From positions 25,140,477-25,204,476 of the forward strand of contig NC_092801.1 of the NCBI RefSeq assembly GCF_918797505.1: a stretch of DNA of 64,000 bases, in the 5' to 3' direction. The notes beneath the pieces were generated by a model, which saw only the letters and a program-made list of their open reading frames with translations, was not told the DNA's origin and ran no database searches. Made by a program: the position numbers and the translations under genes. How positions within the stretch are numbered: the first letter of the stretch is position 1; each line of letters opens with the position of its first letter. The stretch comes from Bemisia tabaci (Eukaryota > Arthropoda > Insecta > Hemiptera > Aleyrodidae). Positions 44,701 to 53,134 of this stretch are shown here, in pieces.

Positions 44701-47700
44701 AGAGTAGCTGAAGACAGTAAAATCGGTCTACGCTCAATATTAACAGAGATATCGTGCTTTGAAGAATTCGGCTTAATCCCGGAGAAATCCCGAAACAAAT
44801 TTAAGGCTCATAAGTTAAAGATCAAGTTGCCGGGCATCCTCACCGCTGACGTCACTAGCGCTTTATAATTCCCATTCATTCTTCCGGCCATCGACTAATG
44901 AGCAAACATTTTCTTTCTCACCTGTCTCTAGATTCGTTTAGCAGAGATATCGTCGCTCTTCTAACGTAAGGGCGTATCTCGATTTCCACGTGCATCCTCC
45001 TCCGTGTAACTTTACGCTTTTTGAGGCTCATGTGGGAGTGGAGGTACGCCCTTACGTCAGAGTAGCGACGATGTGTCAAATGGGAGCGTATTTAGGGAGT
45101 AAATCTGGAAGACCTCTCCATTTCCGTTTACGAAACGTGTAACAATGCGGCATATGCTGCCGTGCTAAGGAAGAACGACATATGAGCCTTCAGGCGTTGC
45201 CAAATTTCCCCTGGCAAATCACTAATTTTCAGGTAAATTGTTGGATATTTGCCTACCAGTTTCTCAGATAATTTTGTTTGTAATTTGATCTAAAACCTCT
45301 GAAAATTTCAAGGAATAATATTCATACATTTCCTCCAAAATAAACACTTTATCCAAGGAAATTTGGCAACTCTCGAACGTTCATACGGCGTTCTTCCTTA
45401 GCACGGCAGTACGGCTCTCCTAGCTCGTGTCTTGAGTTTGCAAACGCCTTCAAATGAGGGTATATGCAACACGGACAGTCTCTGGACACGAATAGTTGTA
45501 TCAAGGCGCTGATATACGACTAATCAGCACACGCCTTCATTCCCACCTCTCTGGTTCCGTTTAGCAGAATTACGTCGATTTTGTGCATGGGATCCTCACT
45601 AAAATATCGTGCAACATTTGATTGTGATTTCAGATCCGGAGTTTAAGGCAACAATCAACAGTGGTTTGTTCGAGTCGGAACGGTACCACTTGCAATCCCA
45701 ACAAAGGTCCGTGCCTCTTCAACATCGATGAAGATCCGTGCGAGAGAAATAACGTGGCTGAAGCGTAAGAGAACTTATTCAAATATTTTGTTTTTCTTAA
45801 CGTACTCGCGGTTTTGGCGTCTGCCTTTATTGGTCGCTTACGACTGACGGAGACTGGGGATCCTCTGTTGCGTGTCCACGGCCCAAGGGATGTCGTTCAT
45901 GGGAGGTCGGACCAAAATTTGGCGACTTTAAAGACTCCTACAACTCTGTTAAGGCACAAAATCGAGATTTTAAAAATGGTTCCATCGGTTTCTGTGAAAA
46001 TGGTTACTCTCAATCACCCCAAAACATTTGAAACGTTTACGAATTAAACATCAAAATTGCTGGTTTTAGTAAGTTTCATTCTCCAACCTTATCATGACTC
46101 GAGCACTGTGCGGCTTAGGCGAGAGCGGTAATTTGCCGCTCCACAGCACAAAAAAAACAAAAACAGAAAAGAAACAACGAGTCGCAATTTGAAATCCGGC
46201 GAGTGGTACCTCTACTTTTAGTGTCCGTCGCTGATGGTGATCGAATGGTGTCCTACTTTCTGAGGCCCACTTGGAAAATAATACGGGGTTCATTTGTCAT
46301 CGATAATAGCTCGAAAACATGGGGAAAATGCGTTGGAGATTTCAGAATTCAATTTTCCAGATTTTTCTGAAGAGAGTGATATGAAATACACTACGCTTTT
46401 TTCACAAACACGTCGATCAGTTTTACCTGGAATTTTTTTTGCTCAACTTGAAATATGACTCTTCGTGTCTCTTTTTTATGACGAAACCTACCTTGCGTTG
46501 CTATATTTCTAATTTTGTCTAATGCTGCTTAAGGAAAAACGCCGTATGAACATTCGCGAGTTGCCGCAGATTTCCTCGATTATAACATATATTTCTGAGG
46601 AAAGTTAAGCATATTTTTCCTTGAAATTTGCAGGTATTTTAGATAAATTGCGAAGCAAATATATTGTCCGGAAAAAAAGAATAAAAACAATCATAACTTT
46701 CGCTATTAAAACTGTATTTTATTTAGGAAACTGGCAATGTGTTGATAGTTCATTACGGCGTTCTACTTAGACGGCAGAATAGTTCGTGTGTCCCATTACT
46801 CGTATTCTAAGGAAAAAGTACGAACCTGATCGGCACCTTACAAGAAAAGTAGGAATATTTCAACTTTAAGTGATGCCATGTGACAAAAAAACTATTAAAA
46901 TCCATTAAAAGACAGACACAAGCTTTTTACGGCGCTCAGTTTGCTAATGGATTTTTATAGTCTATGCCCATAGCGCATTATCGATGACGTTCATCAAAGC
47001 AACAGGCAAGGTGTATTGAATTTCAAATGGACCACATTTTGCAATGAGGAACCACTATTTCTGGTTCATTTTAGAAACAACATATCGACGGTGAAACTAC
47101 CAAACCACGTATCTCGGTTTGCGACGTCGCAGACTTCCTGTCATACTTTATTTTTTAAATGAAAAACTACTTAACGTCTAGTCTTGAAAATTTCTGTGAT
47201 TTTTCCTCTTTGTGCGGAGAAAATTCTGTGAAAATTTCAAGGAATGATATTGTTTTGGTCGACTTCAAAAAAATAAAATGCGAGCGTAGATTTTTAAACA
47301 CCGCAAACGAGATACGTGGTTTGGTAGTTTCACCGTCGATATGTGCCATTGGTTTTCCTAAGCAGAAAGGTGCTTTTATGGAGGAGCCATGGATAGTGGT
47401 TTCTTATCGCAAAATGTAATCCAAATGAACTCAAACAAGTAAGAATATTTCAATTTTAAGTGATGCCATGTGACAGAAAAACAATTAAAATTCATTAAAA
47501 GGCAGACACTAGATTTTTACGGCGCTCAGTTTGCTAATGAATTTCTATAGTCTATGCTCATCGCGCATTATCGATGACGTTCATCAAAGCAACAAGCAGG
47601 TACACTGAATTTCAAATGGACCACATTTTGCAATAAGGAACCACTATTTCTGGCTCATTTTAGAAACAACATATGTGTCATTGGTTTTCCTATGCAGAAA

Positions 47701-48457
47701 GATGCTTTCATGGAGGAGCCATATAGATAGTGCACTGGAAAAAAAACCACATTGGATCTAGAGTCCAGACTCTTGAAAACATTGACAAGAAAAAGGACTC
47801 TTGATTCAATCAGATTTAAGCTTAAATCAAAAGGAAATCCGCTCAAATTAAGAGGCTTGGTTCTTTATTTAAGCTTAAATCTGATTGAATCAAGAGAATC
47901 TTTTCTTGTCGATGTTTTTAAGAGTCTGGACTCTAGATCCAATGTGTTTTTAATTTCCCAGTGTGGTTTCTTGTTGCAAAATGTAATCCAAATGAACTCT
48001 TAAGTACCTATTTTAATTGGACGTATTTATGCCAAACGGAACTATGTGCATCATGACGTGAGCCCTGATGTGCATATATTCTTAAGGGTCTCAGGGCTCA
48101 TGTCTTAATGCACATAGTTCCGTTTGGCAGAAATACGTCCACTTTTCCCTACTGATCCATTTTTATTCCATCCGGAGTCCAGTGGTCCATTCATGCGTTC
48201 ACTCTCTAATTTTGTGCAGGAATCCAGCGGTGTTGAGGGATCTAGAAAACCGACTGGCCAAGTTCCAGAGGACCTCCATGCCTCCAGGGAACCTTCCTCT
48301 GGACGAACGCGGGAACCCGGAGCACTGGAACTACGTCTGGACCAACTTCGGAGACTACCTCAACCTCCCCGACGATATCCCACCCAGAGGAGAACCCCTT
48401 CTCCCGGTTACCGAGGCCGTCTTTGCCTGCTCCAGAAACGGCGGACGAGTTATTTGA
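29640..48457 (+). CDS. ARSB-like: Arylsulfatase B-like sulfatase, 11 coding exons, 617 residues
   Basis: The predicted enzyme hydrolyses sulfate esters, as arylsulfatase B (N-acetylgalactosamine-4-sulfatase) does on sulfated glycans; its real substrate is unknown. The order along the protein is: hydrophobic signal peptide (residues 1-21), ILADDLGWNDVG with metal-binding D36-D37, CTPSR at 75-79 whose cysteine becomes formylglycine, [13 protein letters not shown] with K129 and H131, H220, STDNGG with D284-N285, and K306 before LWEGGVRG. This is the full expected catalytic set. The tail has [16 protein letters not shown], as in arylsulfatase B proteins. All ten introns are GT-AG and all phases agree. 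An in-frame TAA at 29628-29630 precedes the chosen ATG. Possible N-glycosylation sites are N167, N421, N447, N471 and N511. Vertebrate arylsulfatase B is shorter (about 530 residues); the acidic exon 7 explains part of the excess. Likely lysosomal or secreted. It needs a formylglycine-generating enzyme encoded elsewhere. Confidence 0.93.
30130..30505. mobile_element. Inverted-repeat element enclosing a family H MITE
   Basis: The outer arms are GACGCGTTTCGGAGTAATTA (30141) and TAATTACTCCGAAACGGGTT (near 30470-30490), continuing as CATCAGCC / GGCTGATG. Inside, ACGGATCGAGTCAATTAGAG (30202) and TCTTATTGACTCTATCCACT mark a family H copy. Confidence 0.7.
31201..31408. mobile_element. MITE with ACGGAAAAAAAGGGGTTGGG ends
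   Basis: The left arm ACGGAAAAAAAGGGGTTGGG mirrors CCCAACCCTTTTCCCCGTG. CAGTCCCAACTGTTGG and CCAACAATTTGGGG mirror each other further in. Confidence 0.7.
31849..32395. mobile_element. Two family C hairpins in intron 1
   Basis: The copies lie at 31849-31995 (CAGTTGCGAGGCGTGAATGA to CACGTTACGCCACTG) and 32224-32395 (CAGTGGCGAGACGTGAATGA to CACGCTACGCCACTG), in the same orientation and about 230 bp apart. Confidence 0.8.
32738..33054. mobile_element. Inverted-repeat element, about 315 bp
   Basis: Left GTAGAATGTAGCCAAGTGCT and AAACTTACATTTTATTGATA mirror TATCAATAAAATGTAAGTTT and AGCACTTGGCTACATTCCAC. AAGCGCTTCATCGTCAGG also pairs with CCTGACGATGAAGCGCTT near the middle. Confidence 0.8.
34074..34233 (+). 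CDS. ARSB-like: Sulfatase exon 2: catalytic CTPSR
   Basis: It encodes residues 39-91 and the first base of codon 92. It starts after TATTTTCAG with [10 protein letters not shown] and contains [21 protein letters not shown]75 is the formylglycine precursor; R79 supports it. It ends in phase 1 before GTGATAG. Confidence 0.95.
34234..34959 (+). other. Intron 2, with a family D-like MITE
   Basis: At 34488-34753 ACTGGATTGCATTTCGCAGA mirrors TTTTGCGAAATGCAATCCAA. The element shares GGAACCAGGAGC and GCTAAGATTGTGCAA with 12304-12558. The rest is plain AT-rich intron. Confidence 0.7.
34960..35186 (+). CDS. ARSB-like: Sulfatase exon 3: GKWHLG signature
   Basis: It completes G92 and encodes 93-167. 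[13 protein letters not shown] (121-133) is the second sulfatase signature, supplying K129 and H131. [19 protein letters not shown] follows as in arylsulfatase B. It ends CEN in phase 0 before GTAAGG. N167 with the next exon's GT forms an N-glycosylation site across the junction. Confidence 0.95.
35187..36610 (+). other. Intron 3, mostly two mobile elements
   Basis: A CACTGG-ended element of about 780 bp lies at 35474-36253 (CACTGGAAAAAAAGTAGC to TATTTTTTTCCAGTG). Its interior repeats CTTGAATCAAG-type words. A second element lies at about 36306-36513, related to 50694-50904 (AATTGCTGATT, GTAGATTTTACAATAAAAAA). Confidence 0.7.
36611..36863 (+). CDS. ARSB-like: Sulfatase exon 4: active-site H220
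   Basis: It encodes residues 168-251 plus one base. It starts [13 protein letters not shown] after [25 protein letters not shown] holds H220, aligned with the family's active-site histidine, although the family's usual next residues (E-P) are changed. It is markedly GC-richer than the introns. It ends in phase 1 before GTAGGT. Confidence 0.93.
36864..38203 (+). other. Intron 4, with a family D MITE
   Basis: A family D copy lies at 37097-37351 (TGGACCACATTTTACAGAAA to TTTAACACGGTCCA), flanked by GT on both sides. A TCTTTG microsatellite lies near 37424-37455. In 37360-38203 I recognise nothing else. Confidence 0.7.
38204..38361 (+). CDS. ARSB-like: Sulfatase exon 5: STDNGG motif
   Basis: It completes V252 and encodes 253-304. 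[14 protein letters not shown] contains D284 and N285, metal ligands in sulfatases. SNWPLRG closes the exon in phase 0 before GTAAGT, as in arylsulfatase B. Confidence 0.95.
38362..39800 (+). other. Intron 5, with a SINE-like copy
   Basis: A tRNA-derived SINE-like block lies at 38693-38845 on the - strand (CCAAGCGGTCAGCGCG, GGTTTGAATCCCG). The remainder is AT-rich with no recognised feature. Confidence 0.6.
38693..38845 (-). mobile_element. tRNA-derived SINE-like element, copy 2
   Basis: On the - strand AAGCGGTCAGCGCGTCTGAC and CCCGGGTTTGAATCCCG have the order of A- and B-box regions. GAACTGACGAATGGATCTGC matches the copy at 23640-23800, so the family includes non-tRNA sequence. Confidence 0.55.
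39801..39955 (+). CDS. ARSB-like: Sulfatase exon 6: K306 and WEGGVRG
   Basis: It encodes 305-355 plus two bases. [19 protein letters not shown] places K306 where the family's sulfate-binding lysine sits. [19 protein letters not shown] follows. The donor is GTAAGC. The preceding GGTAAG is also open in this frame, so the exact acceptor rests on phase and family alignment. Confidence 0.93.
39989..40850. mobile_element. Inverted-repeat element of about 860 bp with a long hairpin inside
   Basis: The ends are GCCCTGGTAAAAATTGGCGG and CGCCAATTTTTACCAGGGC. The interior repeats TATAGCC(G/T)GCT-like words. At 40392-40479 CGCATTGGCGCCTACAAAC pairs with GTTTGTAGGCGCCAGTGCG, leaving almost no loop. Confidence 0.8.
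40860..40980. mobile_element. Family G hairpin (AACGGAACT...AGTTCCGTT)
   Basis: The arms TATTTCTGCACAACGGAACT and CATAGTTCCGTTTGGCAGGA resemble those at 48018-48140 and 50950-51082. Confidence 0.7.
41216..41952. mobile_element. Partial long-arm element, invaded by a second element that carries a CACTGG MITE
   Basis: The outer sequence (CACGCCGGAGGATAG at the left, GTCAACAGGCCCAT at the right) matches one arm of 49625-50247. Inside, 41463-41880 is an inverted repeat (GTTGATTCAACATTCTGG against CAGAATGTTAAATCAAC). Its right arm is split by a family F element (41635-41860) flanked by AA. Confidence 0.75.
42133..42293. mobile_element. MITE family B hairpin in intron 6
   Basis: The ends are GACGGATCCAGCAAATTGGC and GCCAAATTTCTGGATCCGCC. 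A G run of about ten lies in the loop near 42204. Confidence 0.8.
42361..42492 (+). CDS. ARSB-like: Sulfatase exon 7: acidic linker
   Basis: It completes C356 and encodes 357-399 plus two bases. The peptide is strongly acidic ([12 protein letters not shown], then [13 protein letters not shown]) before a basic RRR and a Ser-rich end. No catalytic residue lies here. The ATGCAG acceptor and CGGTGAGC donor fit, and both phases join exons 6 and 8 perfectly. Codon-level simplicity suggests repeat expansion, probably a surface loop. Transcript data could show it is optional, but skipping it would break the frame (132 bases keep frame; the split codons at 356 and 400 would fuse). Confidence 0.8.
42841..43470. 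mobile_element. Family C hairpin invaded by a CACTTG/CACCG element invaded by a family E MITE
   Basis: The left half of family C (CAGTGGCGAGGCATGAATGA) stops at CCATA and resumes at TAGGTTTAAATGGC near 43422. Between lies an element with arms CACTTGAAAAAATGG, ATGCTGTTTTAGCACCTAGG and TGCTAAAACAGCAT, ATTTTTTTCGGTG, flanked by TA. Within its right arm sits a 253-bp family E copy at 43150-43402. Confidence 0.85.
43150..43402. mobile_element. MITE family E, copy 2
   Basis: The ends are CGATGGTGAAACTACCAAAC and GTTTGGTAATTTCACCGTCG. It is exactly 253 bp. The flanks ATAA and ATAT differ by one base. Confidence 0.85.
43506..43648 (+). CDS. ARSB-like: Sulfatase exon 8
   Basis: It completes R400 and encodes 401-447 plus one base. 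[10 protein letters not shown] and [22 protein letters not shown] match the arylsulfatase B order (LDG.DVW, LLHNIDP, AIR.GNWKL). It follows CCCAACAG and ends in phase 1 before GTGAGC. Confidence 0.95.
43649..44438 (+). other. Intron 8, with a family B hairpin
   Basis: The hairpin lies at 43737-43884 (GGCGGATCCAGCAATTTGGC to GCCAATTTGCTGGGTCCGCC). A C run followed by an A run lies near 44255-44282 and may be unstable in assembly. Confidence 0.75.
44439..44581 (+). CDS. ARSB-like: Sulfatase exon 9
   Basis: It completes G448 and encodes 449-495. [25 protein letters not shown] has no catalytic residue and is the least conserved part. It follows ATTTTCAG and ends AAG before GTATTT in phase 0. The donor is weaker than the others, but phase and the next exon agree. 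Confidence 0.82.
44582..45633 (+). other. Intron 9, with family A MITE copy 7
   Basis: A full 253-bp family A copy lies at 45157-45409 (CTGCCGTGCTAAGGAAGAAC to CTTCCTTAGCACGGCAG). At 44960-45070 AAGGGCGTATCTCGATTTCC and GTGGAGGTACGCCCTTACG make a hairpin. Confidence 0.8.
45634..45764 (+). CDS. ARSB-like: Sulfatase exon 10: Cys-rich tail
   Basis: It encodes 496-538 plus two bases. [31 protein letters not shown] resembles the LFDI..DP.E..DL block of arylsulfatase B, with extra cysteines that may pair. The boundaries are TGATTTCAG and GTAAGA. Confidence 0.94.
47086..47338. mobile_element. MITE family E, copy 3
   Basis: The ends are CGACGGTGAAACTACCAAAC and GTTTGGTAGTTTCACCGTCG. ATAT flanks both sides. 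The empty counterpart near 47670 reads AACATATGTG. Confidence 0.92.
47733..47963. mobile_element. MITE family F, intact copy (CACTGG ends)
   Basis: It runs CACTGGAAAAAAAACCACAT to TTAATTTCCCAGTG, flanked by TG on both sides. The empty site in the other duplicate reads GATAGTGGTTTC near 47393. Confidence 0.9.
48018..48140. mobile_element. Family G hairpin, 123 bp
   Basis: TGGACGTATTTATGCCAAAC and GTTTGGCAGAAATACGTCCA are complementary ends. GAACTATGTGCAT and ATGCACATAGTTC pair inside. Confidence 0.85.
48220..48457 (+). CDS. ARSB-like: Sulfatase exon 11: C-terminus and stop
   Basis: It completes A539 and encodes 540-617. [20 protein letters not shown] and [15 protein letters not shown] fit the C-terminal helix and W-rich end of insect-type arylsulfatase B proteins. 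It is the GC-richest exon. It follows TTTTGTGCAG and stops with TGA at 48455-48457. Confidence 0.95.
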
Positions 48458-48482
48458 ACGACTTTGTGGGAAACGACGATGA

Positions 48483-48850
48483 GGTAGTGTTGGGGATTTT
48501 TTCGCAAAAATCGACAAATCGAATCGATTCGATTCTCCTCTAGAATCCGATTTTATCAATTTAAATCATGAAAAAAAATCGATGTATAAACTCGGAAAGT
48601 ACGAAGGCTCAAAATTTGCACCCGTAAAAAAATCTAACAAAAATTTCCGGGAAGCTTGCTAAAATAATGGGTCCAGAAGATCGACTCACATGCAGATTTA
48701 AAACATTCGGGCAGGCAAAAATTTGAATTTGAGAGGAAAACTCGATTTGTACGATTTATCGAACGCAACCAAATCGATGCAATTTATCGATTTTTCCCAG
48801 TTAAAGAATCGAATTTTCAAGAGAATCTATTAAAAATCCCCAACACTACG
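48483..48850. mobile_element. Inverted-repeat element in the likely 3' UTR
   Basis: GGTAGTGTTGGGGATTTTTT and AAAAATCCCCAACACTACG form the ends. The element starts 25 bp after the sulfatase stop. The interior has ATCGAATCGATTCGATTC. An ATTAAA (48829-48834) in its right arm is a possible polyadenylation signal. Confidence 0.75.
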
Positions 48851-49167
48851 ATAGATGCATGGAAAATGTCCTAGAAATGAGGCCCATACCACAAAAAACA
48901 GTATACATTCTTGATAATTTTCCCATCAGAAGAAGCTCTAAAACCATTTCGAATGTGTTTCTGACATATTGAAATACTTTTCTCCCATCTTCCAAAAAGA
49001 TAGGAGCAGTTATAATTTCATCCTACATGCTTTGTGAAAAAAGGGGGAAATTGACAACATGCAGTATAAATCGTCTGCCTTACTCATACAAGTTACGACC
49101 GATCTTAAAATTAAAACCATTTTAATGAGGAAACAGATTTTTTCTGTTTTCTTTTTTTTCTTTTTTT

Positions 49168-49575
49168 GCATACCACTCTCGCGGTGGCATGTCGAGTTTT
49201 TTGTGTCTTTTTGGAGGGAAGTACATGCAATCTGTTTCGTGAAGCCAATTTCATTCTTCTGACAGGAAAAGTCGTTTACGAGGAAAAAATGACTGGTGGA
49301 TCTGTTAACATTTTTACAGGATTAAGCTCCGGTGCCACGTTGGCGAATCTGTACGAGAGATCGTGAGTTCACGCCAAATCAAAAGTTTTGCAAAAACGCG
49401 GAATGTAACTATTACTACCGGAAGGGTCAGGAAAAAGTGGAAAATACCAAAATTGTATGCTTACCATTAGCTCCAAAATGGATAAGTATGTGCCTTATGT
49501 ATTCTTTAAGATAATAGAGTGTTTTCTTTTGAGTATTTAAGCTCCAATTCTCGTTCCAACTAGATTAAAATAGTT
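49168..49575 (+). repeat. Segment duplicated at 61251-61675
   Basis: The two stretches align from TGCATACCACTCTCG to the TTGAGTATTTAAGCTCCAAT block. A short frame (MTGGSVNIFTGLSSGATLAN, ending ERS) followed by GTGAGT looks exon-like, but most changes between the copies alter residues and one copy is frameshifted upstream. Confidence 0.7.
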
Positions 49576-49624
49576 TTTTTTGTTAAAAATTTGAATTCAC
49601 GCACTACGTCCACTCTCCCAGCGG

Positions 49625-50247
49625 TAATGGGCCTGTTGCAAACTTTTGCTAGAGCAGAATGAAGAGTTGTTTCCCATAGATAATGCCTCAAAAATCACGA
49701 TGAGCGCATCGGCAAAGTCTGAAATGCACTCATAAATTCACAATCTGCGTAAGAAATTTGCGTTATTTTAAGCTTCCCGCTTCAAAAAACGATACTACGG
49801 CACAGGTGAACATTTTGTTAGAGGAGTCGCTCCATCGTCGGCAATATTCATCATGGCCGACGCTTGCGCAGTTCCTCGCGTAATTCGAGGAGAACTCAAG
49901 GTCAATTAAGGCGGGCGAGGAAAATATGAACGTAAACACGCCGATTGTTATCTGGTTTAATCCTGTTCAGGTGTTATCTCGTCCCATCATACGTGTTTCG
50001 GCGGACTGGCGTCGGCCATGATGAGTATTGCCGCCAATGGAACGACTCCTCTAACAAAATGTTCACCTGTACCGTAGTATCGTTTTCGAAGCGGGAAGCT
50101 CAAAAAATCGCAAATTTCTTACGCAGATTGTGAAGTTATGAGTGCATTTCAGACTTTGCCGATGCGCTCATCGTGATTTTTGAGGCATTATCTGTAGGAA
50201 ACAACTCTTAGTTTTGCTCTAGCAAAAGTTTGCAACAGGCCCATTTC
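49625..50247. mobile_element. Long-arm inverted-repeat element, about 620 bp
   Basis: Arms of about 260 bp run AATGGGCCTGTTGCAAACTT to AAGTTTGCAACAGGCCCATT. Inside, ATTTTGTTAGAGGAGTCG pairs with CGACTCCTCTAACAAAAT. The centre is about 100 bp. A partial relative lies at 41216-41952. Confidence 0.85.
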
Positions 50248-50693
50248 ACGCAAACTGTCACTTCTGTTTTTTCTCCATTTGCCCGTGTGTGTAACTATCA
50301 AATGTACACGTGGTGTCTTACCTAGGATCAATGTTCATGATGAATATAAATGACGTAAAAAAAGTAATGCAAACATGGGAGAATTGCCACTGGAAAAAAT
50401 ACCTCGCTAAATTTTTCCGGAGAGCAATTTTTTAAGTGTAGCCTGAACTTGAATATTTCACAGAAAATACTCATTCAAAGCTAAAAGGAAAATCGAGGAC
50501 GGATTGGTTTATTTTAGTGGTCATGACGAGAGTAAGATTTTATATTAATCCGACTAAATTTATTAGCCTAGAAGTTGGATTCAAGTTGAAATGGCCCCTT
50601 ATCAAAACGAAAATTTTGAATTTCAAACTTTAAACTGTCATAAAAAGTTTTGCTTCTCTCCTTGTTTTGCAAAAAATCAGGGATTTTGTGGAA

Positions 50694-51082
50694 CACTAAA
50701 AAAATGAAACTGCTGATTCAACAATTTTGTAGTTTAAAAAAAAGGCCGACTTGTTTCAATGTAGATTTTACAATAAAAAATTGCTAATTTGCACATCTTA
50801 GTGGTTAAATTAGCTCCCCAATATTGTAAAATTTACATTTGAATCATATCGGACATATTTTTTATCAATTTAATTGTTACATCAGCAATCCATTTTTTTC
50901 CGTGAAAATGCCTTCAATGTTGCGTTTTATTAAACCTTAATCTCAGAGCAATTGCGCTTATTTCTACCGAACGGAACTATGTTCATTAAAAGCATGAGCC
51001 CTGAAACCCCTAAAGGTATATGCATAACAAGGCTCATGTCATCATGCACATAGTTCCGTTTGACAGAAATACGTCCAGTTGT
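50694..51082. mobile_element. CACTAAAA-ended MITE followed by a family G hairpin
   Basis: 50694-50904 runs CACTAAAAAAATGAAACTGC to CCATTTTTTTCCGTG and resembles 36306-36513. 50950-51082 is a family G hairpin (CGAACGGAACTATGTTCATT to GCACATAGTTCCGTTTGACA). Confidence 0.7.
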
Positions 51083-53134
51083 AATTTATTTGTCCTAGAT
51101 TCCGCCAAATATAATAGCCACACATGATCTCGTTTAAGAAATGTTATAATCATATTTGGACTAGTTTTTTCTAAACCGAACTGTACGCAAACAAATAAAT
51201 AAAAAAAGCTTTGTGCATACAGGATTTTCCTGTAGTCTATTCTCTTTGGTTGTATTCATTACCACAGTGTTTCTTCATAGCATCACGTCTGTTTATCATT
51301 TTTATATAAATTAGAGAAAAATAGAAAGAAAAGAAACGAAAAAAATAGAAAGAAATAAAACTTTTCATAAAACTTTGCATAAAACAATTAATTTCATAAG
51401 CTTATGAAGTTCTTGTTCTAAAATTCAATTTTTGAGGGAAAGTGTTCTAAATGATTTAGAAAATAAAGGTCATCTTTCGAATACAACATCTAAAATTACG
51501 TGGTCTATGAAGGACCGCAAGCCTAAACAATAACCACTAAAACAAAAGTTCTATGCAACTTTACTACTCAATTTTATTTATTTCATTCAACTGTGCCGGA
51601 ACAAAAGTTTTTTCTTTTCTTTTTTAAGTGTCAGCGCAAAGAAACCGCACTTCCATATTTCAAACTGTTACCTTCGAATTTATAAATTACAAAATATTCA
51701 AACGAGAGAGTGATAACCGCATGCGTGCATACCTGGACAACCAGTTTCACGACCTAGATAGACGAATTTTTTGAGAAACCTGCAAAACTTTCCTATCATG
51801 CGTCAGGCAGTAGGCAAAGACCTCTCAAAACATCTCATTAAAGGAAAATTTCTCACAAAATAGACAATGAAAAGTCCAAATGGGCGAATACGGCATTATT
51901 CTGAAACATATCTGATATAAAAATACTGTGACAAAACTGGAATTAGTTTTATATATTTTTTTACGATTTTGTAGTGACAAAAGTTCACTTTTAAGTGTCA
52001 GCGCATGGGAGTAGCATTATTCCATATATTTCAGTATGTTACTGTTTAGTGTATCCATTACAACATTTTCAAAGGAGAAATTGTTAGTCACTCGCAGTCG
52101 CATCTCGATCAGCTTTGCTTTACGACTAAAAAATGCCAATTTTTCTGCAAAAACGCCGGAAACGCCATTTTACATTTCTTGGCAACAATCCATACAAGCA
52201 GAAAAACTTGTGTACCTCAGGACAATTTTTTTACGGAATTCTTTCGCAAATACTATCAAGAACTTAACCTGAAAATTTGAGGTGCATGGGTAAAACAGTT
52301 TTAATTTTATAAAGCGTCAAGTTCCAAAAAACGAAGAAAAATATTGATGGATTTACGGCGTTCTTACTTAGCACGGTGGTATTGATCAATATTTCAAATG
52401 TATAGGTAAGCAGTGGCACTTTTCTAGTGATTCTCGTTTTTCACGTTGTCGCCCTCTTGGGCCCTAAGAGCTACATAAATCGAGTTGTCCATACTCTCCG
52501 TATAAAAGTACTCCAATGGGTCACTAAACCTTGTTTATTTTATTTAATATTCTGAAAGTACTAGGTGAGTAGATAATGTGGTGATTTTTCCGAATTTTTA
52601 TGGAGCCGAGATCGCGGAGAAAACCGCTCTTGAAAACTCAAAAAACGGGAAGACATTTCAAACGCACCCGAATGGCGGGAAACTAACGGTGGTGATGTAC
52701 TGCGGTAGTCAAATTGCAATCTTCTCTCATTTTCCACCGACGTGTGTTAAAATAAAACGTCTTTCTTTGTGAAATTATTGCTTGTCCACTAGAGATAACA
52801 TAAATGAGATTCGATTCTTTAATTCTAAAGATATAAGTACGACTTTAATTTTGTTCTCACATACGAGGAGTAGATAGACATTTGGCAGAAGTCGTAGAAA
52901 CCCGTGCCCGCTTCTGATTGGTGCCGGATGACATCATTCGGCCCGGCGCGAAACTGGGGCGTTTTAAATTTGCGTATAAGTTGAGCGATTTGAACTGCGC
53001 ATTTCTCGGTTATTGAGTTACTTGTTCGCGTTTTTAATCGCGCATCGTGTTTTACGCGTCATTTTCCTTCAGAAAACTATATTCGCAAGTCAAAATTCGT
53101 TCATGGTTTAGTGACCCATTCGATCTAAGAATGC
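51083..53134. other. Gene-less stretch with weak direct repeats
   Basis: TTAAGTGTCAGCGCA occurs near 51625 and 51991 with loosely similar surroundings. A lone right end of family A (GGCGTTCTTACTTAGCACGG) lies at about 52358-52378. No gene recognised; 51083-52340 is very AT-rich. Confidence 0.45.

Larger units (their letters stand above)
46840..48000. repeat. Tandem duplication in intron 10, each copy with its own MITE insertion
   Basis: The unit runs from GTAGGAATATTTCAACTTTA to about 47430 and again from GTAAGAATATTTCAATTTTA to about 48000. Copy 1 alone has a family E MITE (47086-47338). Copy 2 alone has a family F MITE (47733-47963). Each empty site is intact in the other copy. Confidence 0.9.
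45765..48219 (+). other. Intron 10: MITEs and a tandem duplication
   Basis: It holds a family H copy (about 45878-46110), a family A copy (about 46522-46787), a tandem duplication 46840-48000 carrying two independent insertions, and a family G hairpin (48018-48140). Confidence 0.8.

Noticed and set aside
48124..48543. 139-residue frame overlapping sulfatase exon 11
   Set aside because: It is a shadow in another frame of a GC-rich exon whose true frame is fixed by phase and family similarity.
49272..49365. Exon-like block ending ERS then GTGAGT, present again at 61361-61455
   Set aside because: The two copies differ mostly by residue-changing substitutions, one has a frame-shifting A, and no neighbouring exon or known domain supports coding.
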